From a virus, in IMG/VR virus record IMGVR_UViG_3300025669_000070, positions 1 through 42,988 of that record: a stretch of 42,988 nt of DNA; one strand, written 5' to 3'. Position 1 is the first letter of the stretch. Each line of letters opens with the position of its first letter. The notes under the pieces are model-generated. The model saw only the letters and a program-made list of their open reading frames with translations. It was not told the DNA's origin and did not search any database. Below are positions 18,503 through 25,419 of this stretch, piece after piece. The translations under genes were made by a program, and so were the position numbers.

Positions 18503-19135
18503 TCACCCCTCCCCCCCCTCATTTTCCGGACCCCCTTTGGGATAGTCGTCAGGCAGCCAGGGGGGGCGTTCATCCTTAATGACCTGCTCCACCTGCTCCG
18601 CCTGTTGTATATCAATTTGATCTACATCGATCACGTCATCGTCGTCTATGCTTGATAGGTCAAGCCCGTCGGCCGCGTCTTGTATGGCACTATAGCCGGC
18701 TTGTAGCTCCTCAAGGCGAAGGTGCTGCTCTTCAGCTGGGAGCGTGTGGATGTGTTCAATTTCTCCCTGTGTGGTCGTGTGTTGGTCGATCATCTGCCTG
18801 GAGGCGTACTTAGCTGGGCGGTTGGCCTCCAAGAGCTTGATGAGGAGCGTATCGGAGTACTTCAATCGATGACCGCAAATCTCCCCTTTATAAAAAACCG
18901 GATCGTTCATCCCCAACGAAGCGCGACGGACGGCCTCACATTCCAGATTATCACGAAAAAGCTCGATAGCCTCGTTAGCTCTATCTTGTAATTCCGGGCG
19001 ATCTTTTATCCATCCTTCAATGGTCTGTCTGGCAACAGTGGAAGATTTGCAAGCGGCGTAGTGAGTGCCTGTGAGAGAGAGCGCTGATAAATACGCCGTA
19101 AATTTGGCCAACTGATTATTTTTTAATGGTTTCAT
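18503..19135 (-). CDS. terS: Terminase small subunit (210 aa)
   Basis: The N-terminal half reads as a helix-turn-helix type DNA-binding domain (LSLTGTHYAACKSSTVARQT then IEGWIKDRPEL), followed by YSDTLLIKLLEANRPAKYAS, a phrase common to phage small terminases before the oligomerisation region. The C-terminus is acidic (SSIDDDDVIDVDQ) and ends in a Gly-rich tail coded by a G-rich tract. It is the first gene after the late promoter at 19156-19184. In packaging it would recognise the phage DNA and feed it to the large subunit. Confidence 0.82.
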   Translation of the reverse strand: MKPLKNNQLAKFTAYLSALSLTGTHYAACKSSTVARQTIEGWIKDRPELQDRANEAIELFRDNLECEAVRRASLGMNDPVFYKGEICGHRLKYSDTLLIKLLEANRPAKYASRQMIDQHTTTQGEIEHIHTLPAEEQHLRLEELQAGYSAIQDAADGLDLSSIDDDDVIDVDQIDIQQAEQVEQVIKDERPPWLPDDYPKGGPENEGGEG

Positions 19136-19155
19136 AACACCCTATTATATGACTA

Positions 19156-19184
19156 TTTATAACAAAACTCAAAACTCAGATCAA
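19156..19184 (-). promoter_or_regulatory. Late-unit promoter (TTGATC - 17 bp - TATAAA)
   Basis: On the minus strand TTGATC (19184-19179) is followed after 17 bp by TATAAA (19161-19156). Transcription would start near 19149, about 14 bases before the terS start. The -10 element is part of TATAAATA (19154-19161), identical to the T4 late-promoter core. This is the only large gap upstream of the late genes, so it is the natural late promoter. Confidence 0.7.
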
Positions 19185-19212
19185 AATAATATTATTATAA
19201 TTGGATTAATTA

Positions 19213-19241
19213 TTGCATTATACCGATTAATGTTGTATAGT
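19213..19241 (+). promoter_or_regulatory. Early plus-strand promoter (TTGCAT - 17 bp - TATAGT)
   Basis: TTGCAT at 19213-19218 and TATAGT at 19236-19241 are 17 bp apart, giving a start near 19248. It faces away from the late promoter, 28 bp away between -35 boxes, and drives the small plus-strand genes. The predicted start lies after any GTG at 19249 could be used with a ribosome site, which supports the ATG at 19285 for the first gene. Confidence 0.72.
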
Positions 19242-19284
19242 TAATATAGTGAAGAAATTAAACATTAAATCGAAAGGGAAAATC

Positions 19285-19455
19285 ATGTCAGAACTAAAGA
19301 AAGTATTAATTGACCGCGACGAAATGACCAGTCAGGAAGCCGACGAAGTTATTGCAGAATTAAACAATAGACTTATTAATGATGGTGAAGATCCTCAAGA
19401 AGTGTTAATGAGCGTAGGACTAGAGGAGGATTATATATTCGACCTATTATACTAA
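19285..19455 (+). CDS. Small acidic protein, first gene of the plus-strand unit (56 aa)
   Basis: ATG at 19285 with GAAAGGGAA at good distance. A longer frame from GTG 19249 would begin at the predicted transcript start and has no ribosome site. The 56-aa acidic product (TSQEADEVIAELNNRLINDG, DPQEVLMSVGLEEDY) looks like two helices. Small acidic proteins made first after infection often target host proteins; no family is recognised. Confidence 0.7.
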   Translation: MSELKKVLIDRDEMTSQEADEVIAELNNRLINDGEDPQEVLMSVGLEEDYIFDLLY

Positions 19456-19465
19456 CCAGGCCGAA

Positions 19466-19502
19466 ACGCTCCCCCTCGGAGCGTCTAACGGTTAATCCGT
19501 TA
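19466..19502 (+). promoter_or_regulatory. Tandem hairpins between first and second plus-strand genes
   Basis: Two perfect stem-loops lie side by side: ACGCTCC/GGAGCGT with loop CCCTC (19466-19484) and TAACGG/CCGTTA with loop TTAAT (19486-19502). No U-run follows, so this is more likely an attenuator, RNA-processing or stability element than a simple terminator. The CCCCCT-GGAGCGT core recurs at 20110-20121. Confidence 0.6.
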
Positions 19503-19553
19503 CTGAAGAGGCCAGCACGCCGGATATATATTATTAGAAGGGAACATGTTATT

Positions 19554-19733
19554 ATGACGACAGATCAGATCAGATACAGAACGTTAGAGTTGGAGCCTGT
19601 ATTGGAAGCAGCAAAGGCCAGCGAATACAACGCAACGATTAAAATTAATTGTGAAGGCAAGGCAACTAAGCATTTGTCAATCAATTACACCGAGCTGGCG
19701 AAGATTGCCAGCGTATTAGTTGAAGGGAAATAG
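19554..19733 (+). CDS. Small protein, unknown (59 aa)
   Basis: ATG at 19554, stop TAG at 19731-19733. An earlier ATG at 19546 stops after three codons. The product has EPVLEAAKASEYNATIKIN and SINYTELAKIASVL, a helix-strand-helix pattern like a small beta-alpha protein. It ends five bases before the next ATG. Function unknown. Confidence 0.68.
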   Translation: MTTDQIRYRTLELEPVLEAAKASEYNATIKINCEGKATKHLSINYTELAKIASVLVEGK

Positions 19734-19737
19734 GATT

Positions 19738-20097
19738 ATGAAAACTATTATTGAAACAGCATTAGAGCAGGAAGTTATGGATTGGCTAGAAGATCAAGGC
19801 CATGACTACGACGACGGCGAGCAGGGAGCTTATGATGACTTACAACAAGGTGGTTGTCAATCTGGTATTGTATCTAAAATGACTTACTATTGTGACACAA
19901 TCAAATTTTATGAGAATCATCAACGCGAGATTGATACAATGCTTGCTGATTTCTGTGATGATTGCGGTTGCGATCCTGCTGGTCTGTTTGGTGATAAGTG
20001 GGACAGTGACGACCCATTCGCCTGCTTTGGTATAAATAAAAACCTGCTTGCATGGTTTGGTTTTGAGGAGACTGCCAGACGTATCATGGAACAATAG
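19738..20097 (+). CDS. Acidic protein of a phage/plasmid family (119 aa; DUF7222-like)
   Basis: The start is the ATG at 19738; the six codons upstream lie in the previous gene. Strongly acidic, with a C-rich patch (DFCDDCGCDP) near residue 80 and QGGCQSGIVSKMTYYCDTI near 40. The pattern GCQSGIV..L/MTYY.DT..FY is one I recall from a family of unknown function in plasmids and phages (DUF7222). Strong acidity in an early protein fits a DNA-mimic or antirestriction role, but that is inference. Confidence 0.65.
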   Translation: MKTIIETALEQEVMDWLEDQGHDYDDGEQGAYDDLQQGGCQSGIVSKMTYYCDTIKFYENHQREIDTMLADFCDDCGCDPAGLFGDKWDSDDPFACFGINKNLLAWFGFEETARRIMEQ

Positions 20098-20109
20098 ATT
20101 AACCCTTCC

Positions 20110-20147
20110 CCCCTGGAGCGTTACCCGTATTCGCAATCGGGCAGGGG
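20110..20147 (+). promoter_or_regulatory. Intergenic hairpin with the CCCCCT-GGAGCGT core
   Basis: CCCCT (20110-20114) can pair with AGGGG (20143-20147) and CCCG (20124-20127) with CGGG (20138-20141). The tract CCCCCCTGGAGCGTTA resembles the one at 19471-19486. TTATTGTTT follows, so weak termination is possible. Two related structured spacers in the same operon suggest a shared RNA-level control. Confidence 0.5.
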
Positions 20148-20190
20148 CTTATTGTTTATTAGTTATTAGTTATTACTAGAAAGGGAAGTC

Positions 20191-20388
20191 ATGCAAATTA
20201 AAATTAAATGTATAGAATGTCAGAAGGTTTACGGGCTAGATGTAGATGATACTGGATATGATGCTTGGCGGGAGGGTATGTTAATACAGAAAGCATTGCC
20301 AGAAATGTCTAAAGATGATCGGGAGTTATTAATCAGCAGTATATGCGGCACGTGTTTTGATGCGATATTTGCATCGGAAGGGGAATAG
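20191..20388 (+). CDS. Small Cys-pair protein, possible zinc-binding (65 aa)
   Basis: ATG after AGAAAGGGAAG. CIEC at residues 7-10 and CGTC at 53-56 form two CxxC pairs about 45 residues apart, as in a zinc-ribbon-like protein. The stretch between is helical and charged. Function unknown; it belongs to a run of small early genes with metal-binding-like Cys pairs. Confidence 0.68.
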   Translation: MQIKIKCIECQKVYGLDVDDTGYDAWREGMLIQKALPEMSKDDRELLISSICGTCFDAIFASEGE

Positions 20389-20393
20389 TAGTC

Positions 20394-20636
20394 ATGACAA
20401 CGATTAAAGAAAAAGAGTTATTAGCAGAATATCGTCATAATCGCATGTTTATTAAAGATTTTTCAGCCAGTCAAGCTGCTGAAAACATCAAGGACATTAT
20501 TTTATTTTACAGCAAGCACGGCATGACTAGGACTGCTGATGACATTGCAACTATGATAACTGAATATTGTTACGATGGAGAAATCAAAAAGGCAATGGAA
20601 ATAACGGCCTTAATTTGTGAGGACATTGTAACATGA
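20394..20636 (+). CDS. Small helical protein, unknown (80 aa)
   Basis: An 80-aa, mostly helical protein (KEKELLAEYRHNRMFIKDF, MEITALICEDIV). ATG five bases after the previous stop, and its TGA overlaps the next ATG (ATGA). No motif recognised. Confidence 0.68.
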   Translation: MTTIKEKELLAEYRHNRMFIKDFSASQAAENIKDIILFYSKHGMTRTADDIATMITEYCYDGEIKKAMEITALICEDIVT

Positions 20637-20836
20637 GTAAAGATACCGTCATCTGCACCCGTTGCGACAATTACCAGATCAGCCCTGGCGGATGTTGTGA
20701 GAGTTGCGCTTCCCATAAGAGTAACCCTCACTATCTCACCTGCGGTTATTATGAGTCGCGATTATGGGGTATATATGATTATTGTAAGGATTTTAAGGCT
20801 ATTAAACAGGAACATAAAATAAGGAGTTTCAGATGA
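20633..20836 (+). CDS. Cys-rich small protein, probable zinc finger (67 aa)
   Basis: Cys at CTRC (residues 8-11) and GGCCESC (about 20-25), plus TCGYYE and YCKDF, give six or more Cys in 50 residues. The phrase CxxC...G.CCxxC, then a basic KQEHKIRSF end, resembles small phage zinc-finger proteins. It is ATGA-coupled on both sides. Likely binds zinc; the target is unknown. Confidence 0.7.
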   Translation: MSKDTVICTRCDNYQISPGGCCESCASHKSNPHYLTCGYYESRLWGIYDYCKDFKAIKQEHKIRSFR

Positions 20837-21135
20837 TTATCAAAAGATGTAACGATTGTGGCGGGCGGTTCAGTACTGCCCATGACGCTAAATACTGTCC
20901 GGTCTGCGTGACTGCCAGGTTGGACGACGACCGGCTTGAGATCGCCCTGAGCCGCCATGAGATGCTCTTGGCTGTATCGGCCATTGATAGTGTGGCTGAC
21001 GCTATGCGACCTGCTGACCAGGCTGTATCGATGAGTATGCGGGCCAGGATGTATATGATGCTGCGGGTGCACGATGATATGACAGTTGAGAAGGCATTAA
21101 GAGGAAGGAGGCCGATCCATGAAGCGAAAGATTAA
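20833..21135 (+). CDS. Zinc-ribbon protein with helical C-terminus (100 aa)
   Basis: N-terminal CNDCGGRFSTAHDAKYCPVC (residues 6-25) is a compact four-Cys ribbon. A helical, Met-rich region follows (SRHEMLLAVSAIDSVADAM, MRARMYMMLRVHDD). It overlaps the HTH-like gene by 17 bases. A small nucleic-acid or protein-binding regulator is likely; the partner is unknown. Confidence 0.7.
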   Translation: MIIKRCNDCGGRFSTAHDAKYCPVCVTARLDDDRLEIALSRHEMLLAVSAIDSVADAMRPADQAVSMSMRARMYMMLRVHDDMTVEKALRGRRPIHEAKD

Positions 21136-21379
21136 AACTATTGCCAATAGTGAGGTGCGCAAGCATATCCGCAAGCGTATGACTATGATGGGCCGTTCTC
21201 AGTATTGGGTAGCTATTCATAGTGGCATGAGTCCTACGGTATTTAGTCGCTATATGAAATGCAAGCAGGACATTCACGCTGAGAAGTTATGGGATATCAT
21301 GATATCTTTGGACATTAAGTTTAAAAACTATGATGGTTATTACACTAACGATTTGCGAAGGGATGGTTTTAAGATATGA
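21119..21379 (+). CDS. HTH-type DNA-binding protein (86 aa)
   Basis: Basic 86-aa protein. Residues 15-55 read as a Cro/CI-type helix-turn-helix: RKHIRKRMTMMGRSQYWVA, then HSGMSPTVFSRYM, where SPTVFSRYM would be the recognition helix. It probably binds operators in this genome. The divergent promoter at 19156-19241 and the inverted repeat at 35284-35332 are natural candidates, but this is inference. ATGA-type overlap with the next gene. Confidence 0.7.
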   Translation: MKRKIKTIANSEVRKHIRKRMTMMGRSQYWVAIHSGMSPTVFSRYMKCKQDIHAEKLWDIMISLDIKFKNYDGYYTNDLRRDGFKI

Positions 21380-21759
21380 AGTATTATTATTTAAGAGTTG
21401 ATTTGATTAGTGGTCATAATGAACCGGAGGTTTTTAGGTGTATTAAATGTTCCCGCAATCGAGATGACGAGGAAAAGCGGATGCGGGATACTGGCTGGTT
21501 TCGGATTGGCGACGAAGTTTATAATCTGCGTGCTTATCGTAAGTTTAAGGTTACTGATGTTAGAATTACTTATGGCGGTAGTTTTGGTTATTTCCTTGCC
21601 TATGATATTCGTCAGATATTGCAATCCAATGGTATTACTTATCTTTATGAATTAATGGCTGCTGATATGGATGATATTGCTGAATTTAGTGGTATTGGCG
21701 AGAAGCGATTGACTGATATTCTAAAATACCGTGGTTATATCTACAGTTTACACTATTAA
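21376..21759 (+). CDS. Protein with C-terminal helix-hairpin-helix-like motif (127 aa)
   Basis: The last ~40 residues (LMAADMDDIAEFSGIGEKRL, then DILKYRGY) match a helix-hairpin-helix with the typical GIGEK turn, which binds DNA backbone without sequence choice. The first 80 residues contain CIKC and several Arg/Tyr-rich strands. Last gene of the plus unit: its TAA and that of the sigma gene on the other strand share the bases TTA A at 21756-21759. Confidence 0.68.
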   Translation: MKYYYLRVDLISGHNEPEVFRCIKCSRNRDDEEKRMRDTGWFRIGDEVYNLRAYRKFKVTDVRITYGGSFGYFLAYDIRQILQSNGITYLYELMAADMDDIAEFSGIGEKRLTDILKYRGYIYSLHY

Positions 21760-22307
21760 CCCTCCACATCATCCATCTCTAACTCCATTCGGTTTGCTGC
21801 TGATTGGAGTTTTTTTATGGCTGCATTTTGGAGTTGTCTGGCTCGTTCTTTGGTTCTGTTGATTGCTTCCCCTGCTGCCTGGAGTGTCAGGTTATTTTTG
21901 AATCTAAGTATTATTATAAGTTTTTCATTTGGTTTCAGGTTGGCATAGTGGATGAGTCTAAACATTTCTGCCCATTGCACGGTTTTGGGTTGGACTATCC
22001 TTTGTACGGTTTTGAAATGTTGCTGGCAATCTGTGATGCAGAGTGGTTGCCATTTATGGACGGATGATCTGTAAGTTGCATATTTGAACGCTTGATAGCA
22101 GTAGGTGGAGAATTTATTACCTAGCTCTGGTTTGAAGGCTCTAACGCATCTGATGAGGGTATCGGTAAGGGTATTATAGTAGTTATCTCGTAGATATATT
22201 TTATATTTATCGCAGTGTTGGCTGTAGTAGGCTCCGACCAGTTCTATATTATCGGCTACCATCTTGGCTTGTTTGGTTGTTAGTGGCGTTTTATTGGTTG
22301 GGCTCAT
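21756..22307 (-). CDS. Small RNA polymerase sigma factor (183 aa)
   Basis: Residues 47-80 resemble sigma70 region 2 (LTDTLIRCVRAFKPELGNKF then STYCYQAFKYATYR, the aromatic promoter-melting helix). Residues 126-168 resemble region 4 (KPNEKLIIILRF, then LTLQAAGEAINRTKERARQL, a clear HTH). Regions 1 and 3 are lacking. It would redirect the host RNA polymerase core. As the last gene of the early unit it is made shortly before late genes are needed, so it probably switches on late transcription. The promoter with TATAAATA at 19154-19161 is the first candidate target. Confidence 0.8.
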   Translation of the reverse strand: MSPTNKTPLTTKQAKMVADNIELVGAYYSQHCDKYKIYLRDNYYNTLTDTLIRCVRAFKPELGNKFSTYCYQAFKYATYRSSVHKWQPLCITDCQQHFKTVQRIVQPKTVQWAEMFRLIHYANLKPNEKLIIILRFKNNLTLQAAGEAINRTKERARQLQNAAIKKLQSAANRMELEMDDVEG

Positions 22308-22470
22308 TAGTTGTTATTATCTCCCAGACGTTAGTGGTAATGATTGTTGTGTATAGGTCAGGTGGCTTGGTATTAGTCCTGGTATCCCACCCGCAGTTAA
22401 GACATTCATATATAGGCGGGCATTGTGGCAGCATGGTTACTTGTTCGCTGTGGCATTGGGGGCAGGTCAC
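22291..22470 (-). CDS. Small zinc-ribbon protein (59 aa)
   Basis: GTG start at 22468-22470 overlapping the previous stop (GTGA), stop at 22291-22293 inside the start of the sigma gene. It has CPQC at residues 3-6 and CLNC at 23-26, a four-Cys ribbon, then a Thr/Ile-rich tail. The 17-base overlap with the sigma gene implies coupled translation. It may modify transcription together with the sigma factor; this is only positional. Confidence 0.65.
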   Translation of the reverse strand: MTCPQCHSEQVTMLPQCPPIYECLNCGWDTRTNTKPPDLYTTIITTNVWEIITTNEPNQ

Positions 22471-22658
22471 TCGAACACCTCCATCAGATCGGAAGCAGGT
22501 ACACAGATATAATCAGGCGGTATATTGGGATCGTTGGCCATAAACCAATCACTCCCCGCTGTTTCTATTTTTTCGCAGTTGCAGCAGCCATTGTTTACGA
22601 GCATCAGCCAGGCGATTATGATCCAGGTTATAAGTGAATAGGTTGCGTTCTTTTTCAT
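22467..22658 (-). CDS. Small exported Cys protein, o-spanin-like candidate (63 aa)
   Basis: N-terminal KK, then a hydrophobic segment (LITWIIIAWLMLV, residues 8-21) and NNGCCNCEK, then a Pro/Asp-rich tail. The lipobox is poor, but the start lies 110 bases inside the upstream membrane-protein gene in another frame. That is the embedded Rz/Rz1 arrangement known for spanins. It would sit in the outer membrane or periplasm and act in the last step of lysis. Moderate confidence in function, better in the gene. Confidence 0.55.
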   Translation of the reverse strand: MKKNATYSLITWIIIAWLMLVNNGCCNCEKIETAGSDWFMANDPNIPPDYICVPASDLMEVFE

Positions 22659-22764
22659 TTTTTTTGAACTCTCTTATTTTGGTTTGACGTGGTGACAGGT
22701 ACCAGCGGAGGAGGAGGACCCCCCCGCTGATGGCTGCACCGATTAGGGTTAGGTAGGTTTTCAC
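22549..22764 (-). CDS. Small membrane protein, i-spanin-like candidate (71 aa)
   Basis: GTG start at 22762-22764 coupled to the previous stop (GTGA). One N-terminal hydrophobic segment (residues 4-21, LTLIGAAISGGVLLLRWYL), then a highly charged helix (KIREFKKNEKERN, DARKQWLLQLRKNRN). A membrane anchor plus charged helix fits a short i-spanin. It overlaps the next gene, which could encode the outer partner. Confidence 0.6.
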   Translation of the reverse strand: MKTYLTLIGAAISGGVLLLRWYLSPRQTKIREFKKNEKERNLFTYNLDHNRLADARKQWLLQLRKNRNSGE

Positions 22765-22919
22765 GCGTTAGCATCTCTGGCGGCTATTCCTAGTAGCAGG
22801 CCACCTGCTGCGGCGAGTATCACGCCTGCCGTTTTGTAGATACCTTCCCCTGCTGTTGCTAGGGGCGTTCCGATGCCGAGCATAATGCCGGCTACTGTGG
22901 TGATCCATGATTTTTTCAT
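22761..22919 (-). CDS. Holin-like small membrane protein (52 aa)
   Basis: ATG at 22917-22919, stop TGA at 22761-22763. Two hydrophobic stretches (residues 5-22 and 29-46, the second Ala/Gly/Leu-rich) end in ARDANA. The pattern 'two short Gly/Ala helices plus (F/A)A(K/R)D.N' is familiar from small membrane proteins in lysis regions of phages of Gram-negative hosts. Followed by two GTGA/overlapping membrane genes, it would start a lysis cassette. Confidence 0.65.
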   Translation of the reverse strand: MKKSWITTVAGIMLGIGTPLATAGEGIYKTAGVILAAAGGLLLGIAARDANA

Positions 22920-22971
22920 AATCGTGGTTCTCCGTTTCTGCCCGCTGTGGGGCTGTTAGATTGTTTATTTT

Positions 22972-23139
22972 TCAGTCTCCCCCGTCTGGTAAAGGCACGA
23001 AGACTGATGTTGGTAGGTTTATATAGGTATATATCCATCCTCCTGGCACCCTCATTACTTCTATCCCTAGCCACACATATTTTTCACCTGTCTTCATACG
23101 TTCTAGTTCACATTGTTTATTCAGCATTGACTTCATCAT
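22972..23139 (-). CDS. Small protein, unknown (55 aa)
   Basis: The start is taken as the ATG at 23137-23139, which has AGAAGGA seven bases upstream; ATG 23157 has no ribosome site. Product: basic helix (SMLNKQCELERMKTGEKYVW), then beta-rich IYTYINLPTSVFVPLPD. It is the first gene after the candidate origin. Function unknown. Confidence 0.6.
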   Translation of the reverse strand: MMKSMLNKQCELERMKTGEKYVWLGIEVMRVPGGWIYTYINLPTSVFVPLPDGGD

Positions 23140-23213
23140 TTCACATCCTTCTTTCATATTGGGCAGGTTGCTGCCTGTTAAGTTTAGTACATATAGGGGG
23201 TCCCACCCCCACA

Positions 23214-23455
<242 letters not shown>

Positions 23456-23486
23456 AGTATGGGTGGGTGGGGTAGTAGGGTGTATA

Positions 23487-25364
23487 CTAAGCATCGTTAG
23501 CCTCATTTCTCGGCACAGGCGGAGCATAAGTCAGCGACCACTTGCACTGCGAACCCTCGCCCCGTCCGTCCCGAAACATAGATATCCGGTTCTGTTCCTT
23601 GAGTTCTTTCCTGGCCCTGCGGATAGTTGCTGTCGAGTGACCTTCCTCTTTGGCCATATTATCCATCTCCACTGACCACACTGCCCCATCGTGAAGTATT
23701 TCAAGTATCCATTCCTTAGCATCTTCTCTGGGCTTGGGGTTAAACGTAGATTCAACCGCCTCAAAATGATCCTGGGCAGTAGTGTCGACAGGTACATTCT
23801 CCCAAGCTACCGCGCCGTCGAGTATCCGATAGGCCAGTCCATTGGTATCCTGAGCGATATTATTTTTGGCTGGTAGCATGAGTCTGCGTGATCGATCTTC
23901 AGTATCGGCTGTAACCATCCAAACGGTTCTGGCTGCTGCTACGAATGCCAGACTGCCCATCGCTCTATACAAGGGGTTGGTGCCGCCACCCTTATTTAAG
24001 TGGGTTACGCCGACCAGTGCTACTTCAAACCTGGATGCCATATCCGCGAGTGGCTTGAGAACTGCTCGGATATCGGAGTTAGAATGGCCATCGGTTTTTC
24101 CCAGGTATGCGGTTATGGGGTCGATAATGATTAGTTTACAATCGTCAAGTTTTTGTACTGCCCGTTCGATTGCCATGAGGTCGGTTACGAGGTTGACGAA
24201 TGTCTCCTGCCCTTCGACGGTTTTAATCATGCTTATATGGTTTACTTTAGAGAAATCAGCCCCCATCGCTTCTAATCGTGGTTTAATAGTATCTTCAGGG
24301 TCATCTTCGGCGCTGAGCATGATAACGCTGCCGATATCGGATGTATTACCCCGTTCGCAGGGCCATCCCGAACCTGTTGATACTGTTGAAGCCATTGATA
24401 TTGACACGAAGGACTTACCTAACCCTGGGTCGCCGGCTATGAGCGAGAGTTTACCGAGAGCGAACCGCTGGTCCCAAAGCCATTTAATTGGTTTAGAGAC
24501 TACATCAGCGAAGTTTACCATAATACACTCGTTGTACTTAGCTGGCTCACCGGCTACTACTGGTGCTGTTGGCAGTGCCCGTGGCTTACCTTCCCCTGCT
24601 GTCATACCGCTCCGTATAGTCTTGCGAGCCTCCGCCTCACCCAACCCTGCATCCATAGCAGCCATGAGAAGCTCGTAGGAGGCCGCTGACGGGTCTAACC
24701 CATGAGAGCCGATAAGAGTTCCTAAAGTATGCGATGATGTATTGAGAACGTGGTTCCGTTCGCCGTGGACTGCTTGCCTGACGTTGCGACACTCACAGGA
24801 TATGATATTTCTGAGATAAGGCTGGGTATTGGTTGGGCAGGGAGGGAGTTTCGGCTTCGGTGGCTTGAGTATATCCAGCAGTTCTTGGGGCAGATCAGCG
24901 ATAGGCGTGCCGTTACTGGCCCACACGTACTCCCCGCCGTCGGGATGCTTTGAGCCTGGGAACACACACTGCCCACCCTCGCCCCTGGTATCAACATGGG
25001 CAGACAGCTTACCACTGGAGTTGCCCAGCTTAACATTGGTGTAGAAGTAGTGATGACTGCCGTTGTGGGTTGTGACAGTCATGGTTTCAGGGAGTTCAAT
25101 AACACCACCCTCGTCCACGTCTACGATTAGAAGGTATTTACCCTTAGGTGCCGATACTGCCCCGCACCTCACGCCTACGTTACCTATCGCGGCGTAGTCC
25201 ATGGCTTCAGAGAGATTGGCTTTGGGTGCTTTTTGCCAGCCGGTGAGGATGGGTACTTTTTGGTTTAAGGGTGTAAATCCAAAACCCATTTCATAGCCAA
25301 TCCTGATGTTTTTCTTTAGTGTCGATTCTTCCATAATATTATTATACCTATTTCTTCGCTTCAT
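23487..25364 (-). CDS. Primase-polymerase / RepA-type helicase fusion (625 aa)
   Basis: N-terminal archaeo-eukaryotic prim-pol domain: VDVDEGG (81-87, metal acids), SHHYFY (103-108) and DTRGEGGQCVFPGS (125-138). Then a RecA-like AAA_25/RepA helicase domain: Walker A GDPGLGKS (311-318), Walker B LIIIDPITAY (411-420), VALVGVTHLNKGG, and a C-terminal winged-helix-like part (GHSTATIRRARKELKEQ). It would prime and unwind DNA at the origin. No DNA polymerase gene is present, so host polymerase is needed. The candidate origin begins 32 bases after its stop. The start could be 25364 or ATG 25334; neither has a strong ribosome site. Confidence 0.88.
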   Translation of the reverse strand: MKRRNRYNNIMEESTLKKNIRIGYEMGFGFTPLNQKVPILTGWQKAPKANLSEAMDYAAIGNVGVRCGAVSAPKGKYLLIVDVDEGGVIELPETMTVTTHNGSHHYFYTNVKLGNSSGKLSAHVDTRGEGGQCVFPGSKHPDGGEYVWASNGTPIADLPQELLDILKPPKPKLPPCPTNTQPYLRNIISCECRNVRQAVHGERNHVLNTSSHTLGTLIGSHGLDPSAASYELLMAAMDAGLGEAEARKTIRSGMTAGEGKPRALPTAPVVAGEPAKYNECIMVNFADVVSKPIKWLWDQRFALGKLSLIAGDPGLGKSFVSISMASTVSTGSGWPCERGNTSDIGSVIMLSAEDDPEDTIKPRLEAMGADFSKVNHISMIKTVEGQETFVNLVTDLMAIERAVQKLDDCKLIIIDPITAYLGKTDGHSNSDIRAVLKPLADMASRFEVALVGVTHLNKGGGTNPLYRAMGSLAFVAAARTVWMVTADTEDRSRRLMLPAKNNIAQDTNGLAYRILDGAVAWENVPVDTTAQDHFEAVESTFNPKPREDAKEWILEILHDGAVWSVEMDNMAKEEGHSTATIRRARKELKEQNRISMFRDGRGEGSQCKWSLTYAPPVPRNEANDA

Positions 25365-25419
25365 GATTAATAAAAATCCTTACCTTACCTTACTGGAGCT
25401 TATTGCATCATCACGTATT

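Noticed and set aside
18480-18530. C/G-rich run as a terminator of the small terminase gene
   Set aside because: It encodes the Gly-rich end of the protein, and no stable hairpin followed by a U-run is seen.
19249-19284. GTG start for the first plus-strand gene
   Set aside because: It coincides with the predicted transcript start and lacks a ribosome site. The ATG at 19285 has GAAAGGGAA upstream.
23866-24678. Plus-strand open frame of 270 codons opposite the prim-pol/helicase
   Set aside because: The opposite strand has clear prim-pol and Walker motifs. This frame has low-complexity Ser/Ile/Ala composition.
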